Assembly (NCBI GenBank): GCA_018699955.1
Contig: JABISG010000124.1
Span: 1-64,000 of the forward strand
Source: Planctomycetaceae bacterium
GTDB lineage: Bacteria > Planctomycetota > Planctomycetia > Planctomycetales > Planctomycetaceae
Direction: 5' to 3'
DNA: 64,000 nt
Part shown: one piece after another, positions 17,326 through 27,186 of the stretch
How the letters are laid out: each line of letters starts with the position of its first letter
How positions within the stretch are numbered: the first letter of the stretch is position 1
The notes under the pieces: generated by a model
The model's database searches: none
Told to the model about the DNA's origin: nothing
Seen by the model: the letters and a program-made list of their open reading frames with translations, nothing else
Made by a program: the position numbers and the translations under genes

Positions 17326-18330
17326 ATGCAATATTTGCTATTTTCTTTCGCCGTCGTTGTTTCGCTGCTGCTGATTGCCCGTTTCATCTTCATCATTCGC
17401 GGCAATGCAGGTTTTCGCAGCGCCTGCAGCGAGTCGGCCGGATGGCTGCTGTTGAGTTCCATCGTGCTGGGTCCGGCGTTTGCCGTCGTTAATTCCGGCT
17501 CGATTGGAAACGCGGGGGAAAGACAACCGTCCTCTAAAACCGTTGCACAGAAGGCGGTCGTTGCGGCCGACGTTAAGCCGACCCAAGCGGCAGCTGCGAA
17601 GCAGGCGTCGGAACAAATTGAAAAACCGCGAGACCAGATGACGCGCCGGCAACTGCTCGAAGAACTGCATGCCGAGACGATTGAGAAATTCGTCAAAGCT
17701 CCGGGATTTGGCTACGCACGGCGAATCATTATTCGCAACGACGAATTTGAAACCCCCGAGAAGAGCCGCATCTATCTCGCACGTGGTGCAGGCAAGCCGG
17801 CAACGCAGGAAATTCCGCTGCCCGATCGTTCCCTGTGGGACAAACACAAGGACGAATTGGCAAGACTGCGGGAGTTGCTACGGCGATCACAACGGTCCAA
17901 CAAGGCGGCTGCTTCATCGCCCGAAAAAGCAGACGAGATCGAAGACGAACCCCAGCCGGTTGAAGTTGTGAAAACAGAACCGCAGTGGGACGAGTGGGAA
18001 GTCGCGGATTGGGAACTGGTCAGTCTGATGAAGCACGACCCACCGGTGGCCTACGCGTCAAGCGATCTGCAGAAAATGCACCGACTCCGCGCATTCGCAA
18101 CGCGCCCGCTAGACAAATTGGAAAAGGGAGCGCTCGCCAAACTGCGCAAGGGCGAATCGCTAGTTGTCGAAAACGGCGTGAACGCCATCCGCGTTATGGG
18201 AGCAGTACACGCCCGGGCAAAGTGCATCAAGTGTCACCGTGACAAAAAAGTGGGCGACCTGCTCGGCGCGTTCTCGTATGAATTGCACCGGTTACGACCG
18301 ATAGCGTTGGCGGCGGCGAAAGCGGAGTAG
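17326..18330 (+). CDS. Membrane protein with one c-type heme site
   Basis: A 334-residue protein with a strong GGGAG ribosome site before its ATG. Two transmembrane helices lie at about residues 5-25 and 38-57. A long charged, Ala/Lys-rich region follows, with Leu-rich helical segments between 105 and 190. A single CIKCH heme motif lies at residues 300-304, followed by VGDLLGAFSYEL, which resembles the heme domain of the DUF3365/Tll0287 type. The protein may be a heme-based redox or gas sensor. It converges with gcvT. Confidence 0.72.
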   Translation: MQYLLFSFAVVVSLLLIARFIFIIRGNAGFRSACSESAGWLLLSSIVLGPAFAVVNSGSIGNAGERQPSSKTVAQKAVVAADVKPTQAAAAKQASEQIEKPRDQMTRRQLLEELHAETIEKFVKAPGFGYARRIIIRNDEFETPEKSRIYLARGAGKPATQEIPLPDRSLWDKHKDELARLRELLRRSQRSNKAAASSPEKADEIEDEPQPVEVVKTEPQWDEWEVADWELVSLMKHDPPVAYASSDLQKMHRLRAFATRPLDKLEKGALAKLRKGESLVVENGVNAIRVMGAVHARAKCIKCHRDKKVGDLLGAFSYELHRLRPIALAAAKAE

Positions 18331-18402
18331 GCGGCTGGTCGGACGCGAGCAAGCACGATTATCGGTTTGACGACAGGTGATGCGTGGTGTTTGCCCGCGC
18401 TG

Positions 18403-18435
18403 AGAAACCCGGTTTCTTGAAAAAACCGGGTTTCT
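18403..18435. repeat. AAACCCGGTTT palindrome, copy 2
   Basis: Arms identical to copy 1 (18403-18415 and 18423-18435), with a 7-base loop. It lies between two converging genes, the heme protein and gcvT, where a bidirectional terminator would be expected. No long T-run is seen. Confidence 0.85.
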
Positions 18436-18446
18436 GCTCCACCGAC

Positions 18447-19541
18447 TCAGCCGCGTTTGTAGAACGGCAGCTTGGCGACGGTCGCGGCGTGGCGTTTTCC
18501 GCGGATGTCGATTTCCACGGTGGTACCGGCGGCGGCGTGATTGGCAGAAACGTAGGCCATTGCGATCGATGTTTCCAGCGTTGGTGAGAACGTGCCGGAG
18601 GTGACTTGGCCGATTTCTTGTTCGCCGGAAAAGACAATCGCTCCCTCGCGGGCGATGCGGCGGCCTTCGAGTTGCAAGCCGACACGACGTTTGCGGTTTG
18701 CCTCGGCCTTTTTTTCGGCGACGGCCGGTTTGCCGATGAAGTCGGCGGCATCCAGCTTCACGCCGAACGCGAGGCCGGCGGTGTAGGGGTCGGTGGTCTC
18801 GTCGAGTTCGTGACCGTACAGCGGCATCGCCGCTTCGAGACGTAATGTGTCGCGGCAACCGAGACCTGCCGGTAGCAGGCCGTGGTTTGCACCGGCTTCG
18901 ATCACCTGGTTCCAGAGTGCTGCGCCGGAGGTTGTCGCACAGATAATCTCGAATCCGTCCTCGCCGGTGTACCCGGTTCGACTGAGCAGCCCCGGCTCAC
19001 CGCCGAAATTGACGACCGCACTTCGGTAATATCCGATCTCGGCGATGTCGCAGTCTTCGATGAGCGGATTGAGGATTTCAATGGCTCGCGGACCCTGCAG
19101 GGCGAACATGAACTTCTCGGTCGTGCGGTCTTCGACGGTGACATCGAAGCCCCCGCGATGCTGTTCGATCCAGTCGAGAATCTTCAAACGGTTCGAGGCG
19201 TTAACAACGAGCAGATAGGAATCATCGAGCCGGTAGACGAGGACGTCGTCAAGAATGCCGCCCGCTTCGTTGGTTACCAGCGCGTAGCGAATTTGGCCGA
19301 CTTCGATGGCCGCGACGTTGTTGGTGACGATTGAATCAAGAAACGCGGCAGCTTCGACACCGGTGAATTCGATACGGCCCATGTGGGCGATATCGAACAG
19401 TCCGGCGGCGCGGCGGACGGCGTGGTGTTCTTCGGTGATGGTGGAATACTGAATGGGCATTTCCCAGCCAGCGAAGTCAACCATGCGGGCGTCTTGCTGA
19501 ACGTGCCAAGCGTGACAAGCGGTTTGGAGCATGGCGATCAC
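18447..19541 (-). CDS. gcvT: Aminomethyltransferase (glycine cleavage T protein)
   Basis: A 364-residue T-protein of the glycine cleavage system, which moves the methylene of the aminomethyl-lipoyl H protein to tetrahydrofolate. Key parts are MVDFAGWEMPIQY, DIAHMGRIEF, GILDDVLVYRL, LSRTGYTGEDGFEI and LGCRDTLRLEAAMPLYGHELDE, all in family order. The start is either the GTG at 19541, which overlaps the sdhB stop, or the ATG at 19532. It appears co-transcribed with sdhCAB, an unusual partner. The other cleavage genes (gcvH, gcvP) are not in the window. Confidence 0.9.
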   Translation of the reverse strand: MIAMLQTACHAWHVQQDARMVDFAGWEMPIQYSTITEEHHAVRRAAGLFDIAHMGRIEFTGVEAAAFLDSIVTNNVAAIEVGQIRYALVTNEAGGILDDVLVYRLDDSYLLVVNASNRLKILDWIEQHRGGFDVTVEDRTTEKFMFALQGPRAIEILNPLIEDCDIAEIGYYRSAVVNFGGEPGLLSRTGYTGEDGFEIICATTSGAALWNQVIEAGANHGLLPAGLGCRDTLRLEAAMPLYGHELDETTDPYTAGLAFGVKLDAADFIGKPAVAEKKAEANRKRRVGLQLEGRRIAREGAIVFSGEQEIGQVTSGTFSPTLETSIAMAYVSANHAAAGTTVEIDIRGKRHAATVAKLPFYKRG

Positions 19542-20296
19542 TTAGACGTCGCTGCGGCGCACAGGAACTCGCGATTGAGCCGGGCGATATTTTCGACCGA
19601 AATTGCTGCGGGGCAGGCGGCTTCGCATTCATAGGTGTTGGTGCACGAGCCGAACTGTTCGAGGTCCATCGCCGCGACCATTTTCAGTGCACGTTGTTTT
19701 CGTTCCGGCTTACCTTGCGGTAGCAGCGCCAGTTGCGACACCTTGGCCGAGGTAAACAGCATGGCTGAGGCGTTCTTGCAGGAAGCGACGCAGGCACCGC
19801 AGCCAATACAGGCGGCCGCGTCCATCGACGCTTCGGCATCGTCCTTGGGGACGGGAAGGGCATTGCCATCCTGTGCGTTGCCGGTGTTGACCGAGACATA
19901 GCCGCCGGCCTGAATGATTCGATCGAACGACGAACGATCAACAACGAGATCGCGAACGACGGGAAATGCTTTAGCCCGCCAGGGTTCGATGACAATCGTA
20001 TCGCCATCGTTGAATCGCCGCATGTGGAGTTGGCAGGTGGTGGTTTCGGTGTCGGCTCCGTGGGCTTGACCGTTAATCATCACGCCACACATGCCGCACA
20101 CTCCTTCGCGGCAATCGTGATCGAAAGCAACCGGTTCTTCGTTCTGCGCGATCAGCTGCTCGTTGAGTACGTCGAGCATTTCGAGGAACGACATGTGAGT
20201 CGAGATACCTTCGAGAAAGTAGATCCCGAAGTTACCACGGTCACCCGCACTGGGTTGCCGCCAGATTTTGAGCGTGAGGCTGATGGTCTCGCTCAT
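19538..20296 (-). CDS. sdhB: Succinate dehydrogenase iron-sulfur subunit
   Basis: About 252 residues from the ATG at 20296 (MSETISLTLKIWRQ). The [2Fe-2S] domain has CREGVCGMCG and a later Cys; the [4Fe-4S] motif is CIGCGACVASC and the [3Fe-4S] segment is CTNTYECEAACP. All cluster ligands expected for the family are present. It lies 62 bases after sdhA and directly before gcvT in a sdhC-sdhA-sdhB-gcvT operon on the minus strand. The subunit passes electrons from the flavin subunit to the quinone site at the membrane. Confidence 0.93.
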   Translation of the reverse strand: MSETISLTLKIWRQPSAGDRGNFGIYFLEGISTHMSFLEMLDVLNEQLIAQNEEPVAFDHDCREGVCGMCGVMINGQAHGADTETTTCQLHMRRFNDGDTIVIEPWRAKAFPVVRDLVVDRSSFDRIIQAGGYVSVNTGNAQDGNALPVPKDDAEASMDAAACIGCGACVASCKNASAMLFTSAKVSQLALLPQGKPERKQRALKMVAAMDLEQFGSCTNTYECEAACPAAISVENIARLNREFLCAAATSK

Positions 20297-20358
20297 GGAT
20301 TTGAATTTCCTGTTCGAGGAGCCGAACGGGACGCTGCCCGTGCGGCTTTGATTCACAA

Positions 20359-22290
<1,932 letters not shown>

Positions 22291-22323
22291 TGGTCGTGAT
22301 TCCTCAGTGGATCAATGCACAGG

Positions 22324-23034
22324 TTACAAATTCGCCCAGATTGGAAAGAACCCAAAGCCGGCGGCTACTATGATCGCAAAAGCGATTCCCCCGTAATGAA
22401 TGATCGGATTCCACTTTGGGTGATTGATGCCGAGCGATTGAAAGGCACTGGAAAAACCGTGACCAAGGTGCCATCCCAGAAAAAGACAACCGATGAGATA
22501 GCCGATAATACTGGGCCACGTCTGCAAAATCGCGATCGCCTTGCCGTAGGCGTCTGTCACCTGCTCACCATGTAGGTCTGCCGTTGCCTCGTAGTTGATG
22601 CTCGAGTCTGTTCGAAGTTCGAGCGTGAAATCGAACAGGTGCAGCAGAATGAAACCAAGGACAACCGCGCCGCTGGCAAACATCCAATTGCTGGGGGAGA
22701 TTTTCGCATCCAGCGTGCGTTTTTCGATCTTGCTGTTCTTCTCGGTGTAACCGACCGGCCCGCGTGCGTCGCGGTTTTCTTTGGTGGTGGCGAAGGCCAG
22801 AAAAATGTGAGTGAGGAACAGCAGCGCGAGAATGGCCTCGGCAACCATGATGAGCTTGGGGTTGGCGTGCAGCGCGTGTGCGTACGCGTTGTACGATACG
22901 CCGTCATCCCCCGCGAGCAGCAGCATATTGCCGGCGAGATGCGTCACCAGAAATCCGCTTAACAGCAGCCCGGTGATCCCCATCACAAACTTCTTTCCCA
23001 CGGAAGAAGTCAGTGTCGTTATGAGCCAGTTCAA
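22324..23034 (-). CDS. sdhC: Succinate dehydrogenase cytochrome b subunit (diheme, single-subunit type)
   Basis: A 236-residue membrane protein with five hydrophobic helices: about 13-37, 60-82, 112-135, 165-190 and 205-228. His residues in the helices (VTHLAGN, ALLFLTHIF, LHLFDF and GWHLGHG) are good heme b ligands. The single-subunit anchor is the B. subtilis/Wolinella type. It is first in the sdhCAB-gcvT operon; a promoter is suggested upstream. It holds the quinone site and anchors the complex. Confidence 0.9.
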   Translation of the reverse strand: MNWLITTLTSSVGKKFVMGITGLLLSGFLVTHLAGNMLLLAGDDGVSYNAYAHALHANPKLIMVAEAILALLFLTHIFLAFATTKENRDARGPVGYTEKNSKIEKRTLDAKISPSNWMFASGAVVLGFILLHLFDFTLELRTDSSINYEATADLHGEQVTDAYGKAIAILQTWPSIIGYLIGCLFLGWHLGHGFSSAFQSLGINHPKWNPIIHYGGIAFAIIVAAGFGFFPIWANL

Positions 23035-23374
23035 CTTCAGGCCCTTTCCTCAAACGACGGAACCGTGCCGGTACCCAACACTGAACCGCGTGTGGATTCT
23101 GCCGCGAACGACGGAATCTCACAGGTGTCAATTTTGTTTCGTCAAAACGGCGAACGATCAAAGCGACTGGCAAACGAGATTGGATTCCATCTCACAAACA
23201 AGCAGCCCCGATCTCCAACCTTCCGCGATTATACGAGAAGCCGTTTCAACTTCAATCGTCCGCATGGTGAGTTGTTGGATAAGAATGGAATCGGTCGGGC
23301 GATCCCACGGGCCGCAGCCTGTGGGCTTTGGGGTGTGGCGTTGGTGGTCTGCGGCTCGATATGAACGTGATCGA
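23035..23374. other. Intergenic region between rnr and sdhC
   Basis: About 340 bases with no supported gene. It holds the putative sdh promoter (23228-23255) and, nearer rnr, a GC-rich stretch ending close to the rnr stop. No strong terminator hairpin was found. Confidence 0.6.
23228..23255 (-). promoter_or_regulatory. Possible sigma-70-type promoter of the sdh operon
   Basis: On the minus strand a perfect TATAAT (complement of 23228-23233) sits 16 bases after TTGAAG (complement of 23250-23255). It would start a transcript about 190 bases before the sdhC ATG. Planctomycete promoters are not well characterised by sequence alone, so this is tentative. Confidence 0.35.
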
Positions 23375-25747
23375 TTATTTGCGTCGGCGTTTGCCTTTCT
23401 TGGCGCTGGCTTTCTTTGTTTGGGCTTTCTTGACGCTCGTTTTCTTCGTGCCGGTTTTCTTGGCTGCGGCTCTCTTGCGGGCGGCTTTGCCTGTAGACTT
23501 CTTGCGTGCGGACCTTTTCTTGCGTTTCTTGTCCTTCGGCTTCGCTTTTGCGGTCGCGCCGGCTGGATGCTTCTTCTGAGACCGCGCGCTTGCGGTGGAT
23601 GACCGGCGCGACTTGGACTTCGAGGGGACAACAATGCGAAAGTCGAGTTCGCGTCGATCGACATCGACGTGGGCGACCGTGACGCGAATGTTGTCGCCCA
23701 ACCGATAGGTTCGGCCGCCTCGCCGCCCGGTCAGCGTCATCGTTGCCGCTTCGTAGTCGAAGTAATCGTTCGGATCGACCGCCGTGATGTGTACGAATCC
23801 CTCGGCCGGCATTTCGACCCCACGGCAAAACAGGCCGAATCGTTCGACGCCGGTAATGACCGCATCGAGTTCCTCGCCTATTTGTCCTTCCATGTAGGTC
23901 AGCAGTTTGACTTTGGTCAGTTCCCGCTCGGCAGCGGCCGCGCGGCGTTCGGTCATGCAGCAATGTATGGCCAACTTTGCGACCTCGGTCGCGGCCATGC
24001 CCCTCTTGTTCCCTTTCTTCTTCGCCAACGCACCGATCAGCCGATGGATGGTCAGGTCGGGATAACGTCGAATGGGGCTGGTGAAGTGGCAGTAATTCTC
24101 CTCGCCCAGGGCATAATGGCCGAACACATCGCCAGTATACACGGCCTGCTTCATGCTCCGCAGCAATGCATAGTTGACGGCATGTTCGGGCGGCTCGTCG
24201 CGAACGCGATCGATGAGCTTCTGCAACGCCCGGCGGCTTTGGTATTGCTGCAGCGGATGACCGAGGGCCTTGGTGAACTCGGAAAACAACTTCAGTTTTC
24301 GCTCGTCCGGATCGGGGTGCGCTCGACGTAGAAACGTGAGATCACGGTCCGACAATTCCGTCGCCACAGCAACGTTGGCCGCCAGCATGAACTCTTCAAT
24401 GATCTGGTGGCTTTGATCGTGTTCCGATTCGTGCGCCCCGCACACACGGCCATCTTTGTCGAAGTCGATTTTGATCTCCGGCAAATTCAATTCCAGCGCA
24501 CCGGCTTCAAAACGGCGACGACGAAGCAGCATTGCCAGCGTGTGCATTCGGCTCAGCAAGGCACGCACCTTCGCGGCAACCTTACTCTTGAACCGGTCCG
24601 GCTCGCGAACGATGGGCAGCACTTCCTCGTAAGCAAATCGCCGAGTGACGCGGATGGCCGAGTTGGCAAACTCGGTATGCAGCGGAATCCCCTCGGCCGA
24701 ATACTCGATGAAGGCTGATTTTGTGTAGCGAACCTTGCCCTGCTGCAAACTGGCCAGACTGTTGGAAATGACTTCCGGCAACATGGGGATGACGTGGTGG
24801 GGCAAATAGACGCTGGTGCCGCGAAAGCGTGCGTCAATGTCGAGCGGTGAGCCGGGTTGGACGAAGTGGGCGACGTCGGCAATGTGAACTCCCAGATGCC
24901 AATGCCCGTCGGGCGTTTGTTCCAGCGAAATCGCGTCGTCGAAATCGCGGGCGTCTGCCGGATCGATGGTGACGATTGTCTCTTTGGTCAAATCGCGACG
25001 TCCGGCGAGATTCGTTTCGTCGAATTCGTCGGCCTGCCGATGTGCTTCGGCCAGCACCTCATCGCTGAACTCGGTGGGAAGCCCGAATTCGTGGACGATG
25101 GAAAGCGTGTCGATGCCAACTTCACCGCGAGGGCCGAGTACTGTCGTCAGCACGGCTTCGCCGGCCTGGAAGTGCGTGGGGAAACGCACCATCTCGATGA
25201 CGACTTTGTCATCGGGCTGTGCGCCTTTGGCTCCTGGATCGCCCACAAAAATCGGATCATTGAATGTTGTGCCATCGACGCGGACGAAGCCGTTTCCTCC
25301 ATCCTCGAAATAGGTGCCGACAAACGTGCTGGTCGCTCGCTCGACGACCTCTTCGATGCGTCCGGTCCGCCGTCCGCTTCGACCGCCACCTTTCAGCAGC
25401 TGTACCAACACTTCATCACCGCTGTAGGCGTCGCCCATGTCGGTCGGTGCGACGTAAATATCGCCTTTCCTGCCGTCAGACGGCCGATCGTGCGGGATGA
25501 CGAACCCGGCGCCGCTGGACGTGCGTTTGATCACGCCGGCAATCGTTTGCAGGGCCGACTTCAATTTCAGCCGCCCGCGTTTGTTTTCGTACACCTTGCC
25601 AGCGTCGATCAGCGATTGCAGTGCCTCTTTGTGTCGGGCGACCAGCTTATCGGCGAGATTCAGGCGACTCGACAGTTTGTTCCGCTTAACCGGCTTGTAG
25701 TCGGGGTGCGAGATGAAGTCGAGAATTTGTTGTTCGAGTTTTTTCAT
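23375..25747 (-). CDS. rnr: Ribonuclease R with long basic C-terminal tail
   Basis: About 790 residues from the ATG at 25747 (MKKLEQQILDF). It degrades RNA 3' to 5', including structured RNA. Domains in order: an N-terminal helical domain with a winged-helix look, two cold-shock domains (about 80-230), the RNB catalytic domain with DPADARDFDDAISLE (the Asp cluster that binds Mg) and DPDERKLKLFSEFTK further on, and an S1 domain (AVITGVERFGLFCRGVEMPA). The last 82 residues are an Ala-Lys-Arg-rich tail with about 27 Lys and 11 Arg and a single Asp, resembling histone H1. RNase R often has a Lys-rich tail; this one is strikingly long and repetitive. Confidence 0.9.
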   Translation of the reverse strand: MKKLEQQILDFISHPDYKPVKRNKLSSRLNLADKLVARHKEALQSLIDAGKVYENKRGRLKLKSALQTIAGVIKRTSSGAGFVIPHDRPSDGRKGDIYVAPTDMGDAYSGDEVLVQLLKGGGRSGRRTGRIEEVVERATSTFVGTYFEDGGNGFVRVDGTTFNDPIFVGDPGAKGAQPDDKVVIEMVRFPTHFQAGEAVLTTVLGPRGEVGIDTLSIVHEFGLPTEFSDEVLAEAHRQADEFDETNLAGRRDLTKETIVTIDPADARDFDDAISLEQTPDGHWHLGVHIADVAHFVQPGSPLDIDARFRGTSVYLPHHVIPMLPEVISNSLASLQQGKVRYTKSAFIEYSAEGIPLHTEFANSAIRVTRRFAYEEVLPIVREPDRFKSKVAAKVRALLSRMHTLAMLLRRRRFEAGALELNLPEIKIDFDKDGRVCGAHESEHDQSHQIIEEFMLAANVAVATELSDRDLTFLRRAHPDPDERKLKLFSEFTKALGHPLQQYQSRRALQKLIDRVRDEPPEHAVNYALLRSMKQAVYTGDVFGHYALGEENYCHFTSPIRRYPDLTIHRLIGALAKKKGNKRGMAATEVAKLAIHCCMTERRAAAAERELTKVKLLTYMEGQIGEELDAVITGVERFGLFCRGVEMPAEGFVHITAVDPNDYFDYEAATMTLTGRRGGRTYRLGDNIRVTVAHVDVDRRELDFRIVVPSKSKSRRSSTASARSQKKHPAGATAKAKPKDKKRKKRSARKKSTGKAARKRAAAKKTGTKKTSVKKAQTKKASAKKGKRRRK

Positions 25748-25873
25748 GTGATCTTTGCACCGTTGGTGCGTTAGCAAATTGGGAGGATCGCAGCCGGTCC
25801 AGTTAGTCTACCAGTAATCTGGCTGCAGATGCTTTGAGAAGTCCAAATCTCAGCGGAGAGCCGAAGCATTGTC

Positions 25874-25954
25874 ACCCGAAGCATAAGCGAGGAACTTCGA
25901 GGGTAGCCGGAAACTGGTTCCCTCGCTAACGCTTCGGGTTACTCTTCCGGCTAC
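25874..25954. repeat. GAAGC(x)AAGCGAGG inverted repeat, copy 1
   Basis: The left arm (25874-25895, starting ACCCGAAGC) pairs nearly fully with the right arm (25917-25939, ending GCTTCGGGT). A second, partly overlapping pair GTAGCCGG (25903-25910) and CCGGCTAC (25947-25954) can form an alternative stem. Located between rnr and the YhaM-like gene. The arm core resembles the element at 40168-40236. Confidence 0.75.
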
Positions 25955-26009
25955 GTGATAGAGGTCTCGAAACTGCCGAGGTTCGCCGACGAGTCAAGCC
26001 CGCAATCCG

Positions 26010-26990
26010 TCACACTTCGTCGGCGCGATGGCCTTTGAACAGTTTTCGCGAAATTCGTGGGTTGTATGGGGTCCAATGGGAATCGGCGACGGGGTCTTCG
26101 TCGATTTCGCGGGCGAATTCGTTCACCTTGGCATCGAGATTGTCCAGATGATGCAGCGCGATCGCCTCGGGCGTCATCGGCAGTTTCGGGCTGCCGAATT
26201 CGTAGCTGCCGTGATGGCTGACAATCATGTGTTTGATCCGCAGCGCCGCTTCCTCGGGAAACGGTTTGCCGGTTCGCCCGTCGAATTCCGCCAGTTTCTC
26301 GTTCAGCATTTCGACGCCTATCACCAGATGGCCGAGCAGTTGCCCTTCGTCGGTGTAGACGAAGGAATTCTCATAGGCCATCTCTCGGACTTTGCCAATG
26401 TCGTGCAAAAACACACCAGCCAGTAACAGGCTCAAATCGACGGCCGGATACAGGCCGTGAATCTTGAGTGCAGACTCCGCAATGTTGACGATGTGTTCGA
26501 TCAAACCGCCGTAATGTGCGTGGTGCGTCTTCACTCCCGCCGGTGCCCGGCAGACGTTGCGCATCAACGGTTCGTCGGCCAGATAGCATTCCATCAGGAC
26601 TCGGATGTCCGGGTCTTCAATTCCCAGCAGAATTTCGGTGAGCCTCGCGCTGAGTTCCTCGACTTTTTCGCCGGTTTGTGGATAGAAGTCGTTGACGTCA
26701 AGCCCGTCGGCAGGGACCGAGCTGATTGCTGCCACAATCATCTGCAGCGCGCCCTGGTACAACTGCACTTTGCCCTTCACTTTGACGAAATCGCCGGCGT
26801 TCATGTGGGCGACCGAATCTTCGGTCACGTTCCACATCAGCCCATTCATCTGTCCGCTGCTATCCCGTAATTGGGCAAGCAGATACAGATTGGCGTTTCG
26901 GTTGGCGCGAAGCTGCTTGTCGGAAAGCAGATAGATTTCGTCAACCGTATCGCCGTCGTGGAGCTTCTTCAGATTCTGGCGAGAGGACAT
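26010..26990 (-). CDS. YhaM-like 3'-5' exoribonuclease (OB fold plus HD domain)
   Basis: A 326-residue protein. Residues 15-115 form an OB-type nucleic-acid-binding domain (LAQLRDSSGQMNGLMWNVTE). The HD domain follows with HHAHYGGLIEHIVN, LLAGVFLHDIGKVREM (the His-Asp pair) and IKHMIVSHHGSYEFGSP. This order is that of B. subtilis YhaM/Cbf1, which degrades RNA and some DNA from the 3' end. It is divergent from proS and co-directional with rnr, which is consistent with an RNA decay role, though co-transcription is not shown. Confidence 0.85.
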   Translation of the reverse strand: MSSRQNLKKLHDGDTVDEIYLLSDKQLRANRNANLYLLAQLRDSSGQMNGLMWNVTEDSVAHMNAGDFVKVKGKVQLYQGALQMIVAAISSVPADGLDVNDFYPQTGEKVEELSARLTEILLGIEDPDIRVLMECYLADEPLMRNVCRAPAGVKTHHAHYGGLIEHIVNIAESALKIHGLYPAVDLSLLLAGVFLHDIGKVREMAYENSFVYTDEGQLLGHLVIGVEMLNEKLAEFDGRTGKPFPEEAALRIKHMIVSHHGSYEFGSPKLPMTPEAIALHHLDNLDAKVNEFAREIDEDPVADSHWTPYNPRISRKLFKGHRADEV

Positions 26991-27097
26991 GAACGCTTTC
27001 TATCGATATCTTTGATCTGCGCCGTCGAACAGGAAACCGATTCTAGGCGGGTAACTCCCGGCCAACAAGGGTCTTGGCCGATCTGAGTCGCCGAACC

Positions 27098-27126
27098 TTT
27101 TGAGGCACCCAGCCATCTGCTAGAAT
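27098..27126 (+). promoter_or_regulatory. Possible promoter of proS
   Basis: TTTTGA (27098-27103) and TAGAAT (27121-27126) are 17 bases apart, with TGC just before the -10 (an extended -10 look). A TGC-TAGAAT is also seen 66 bases before the gene at 62509, as here (66 bases before 27187). Weak evidence. Confidence 0.3.
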
Positions 27127-27186
27127 GCCGCCGTCTCACAAAGACGTATCCCGACGATTGCGATCATTCAATGGAGAGAACGCCCC

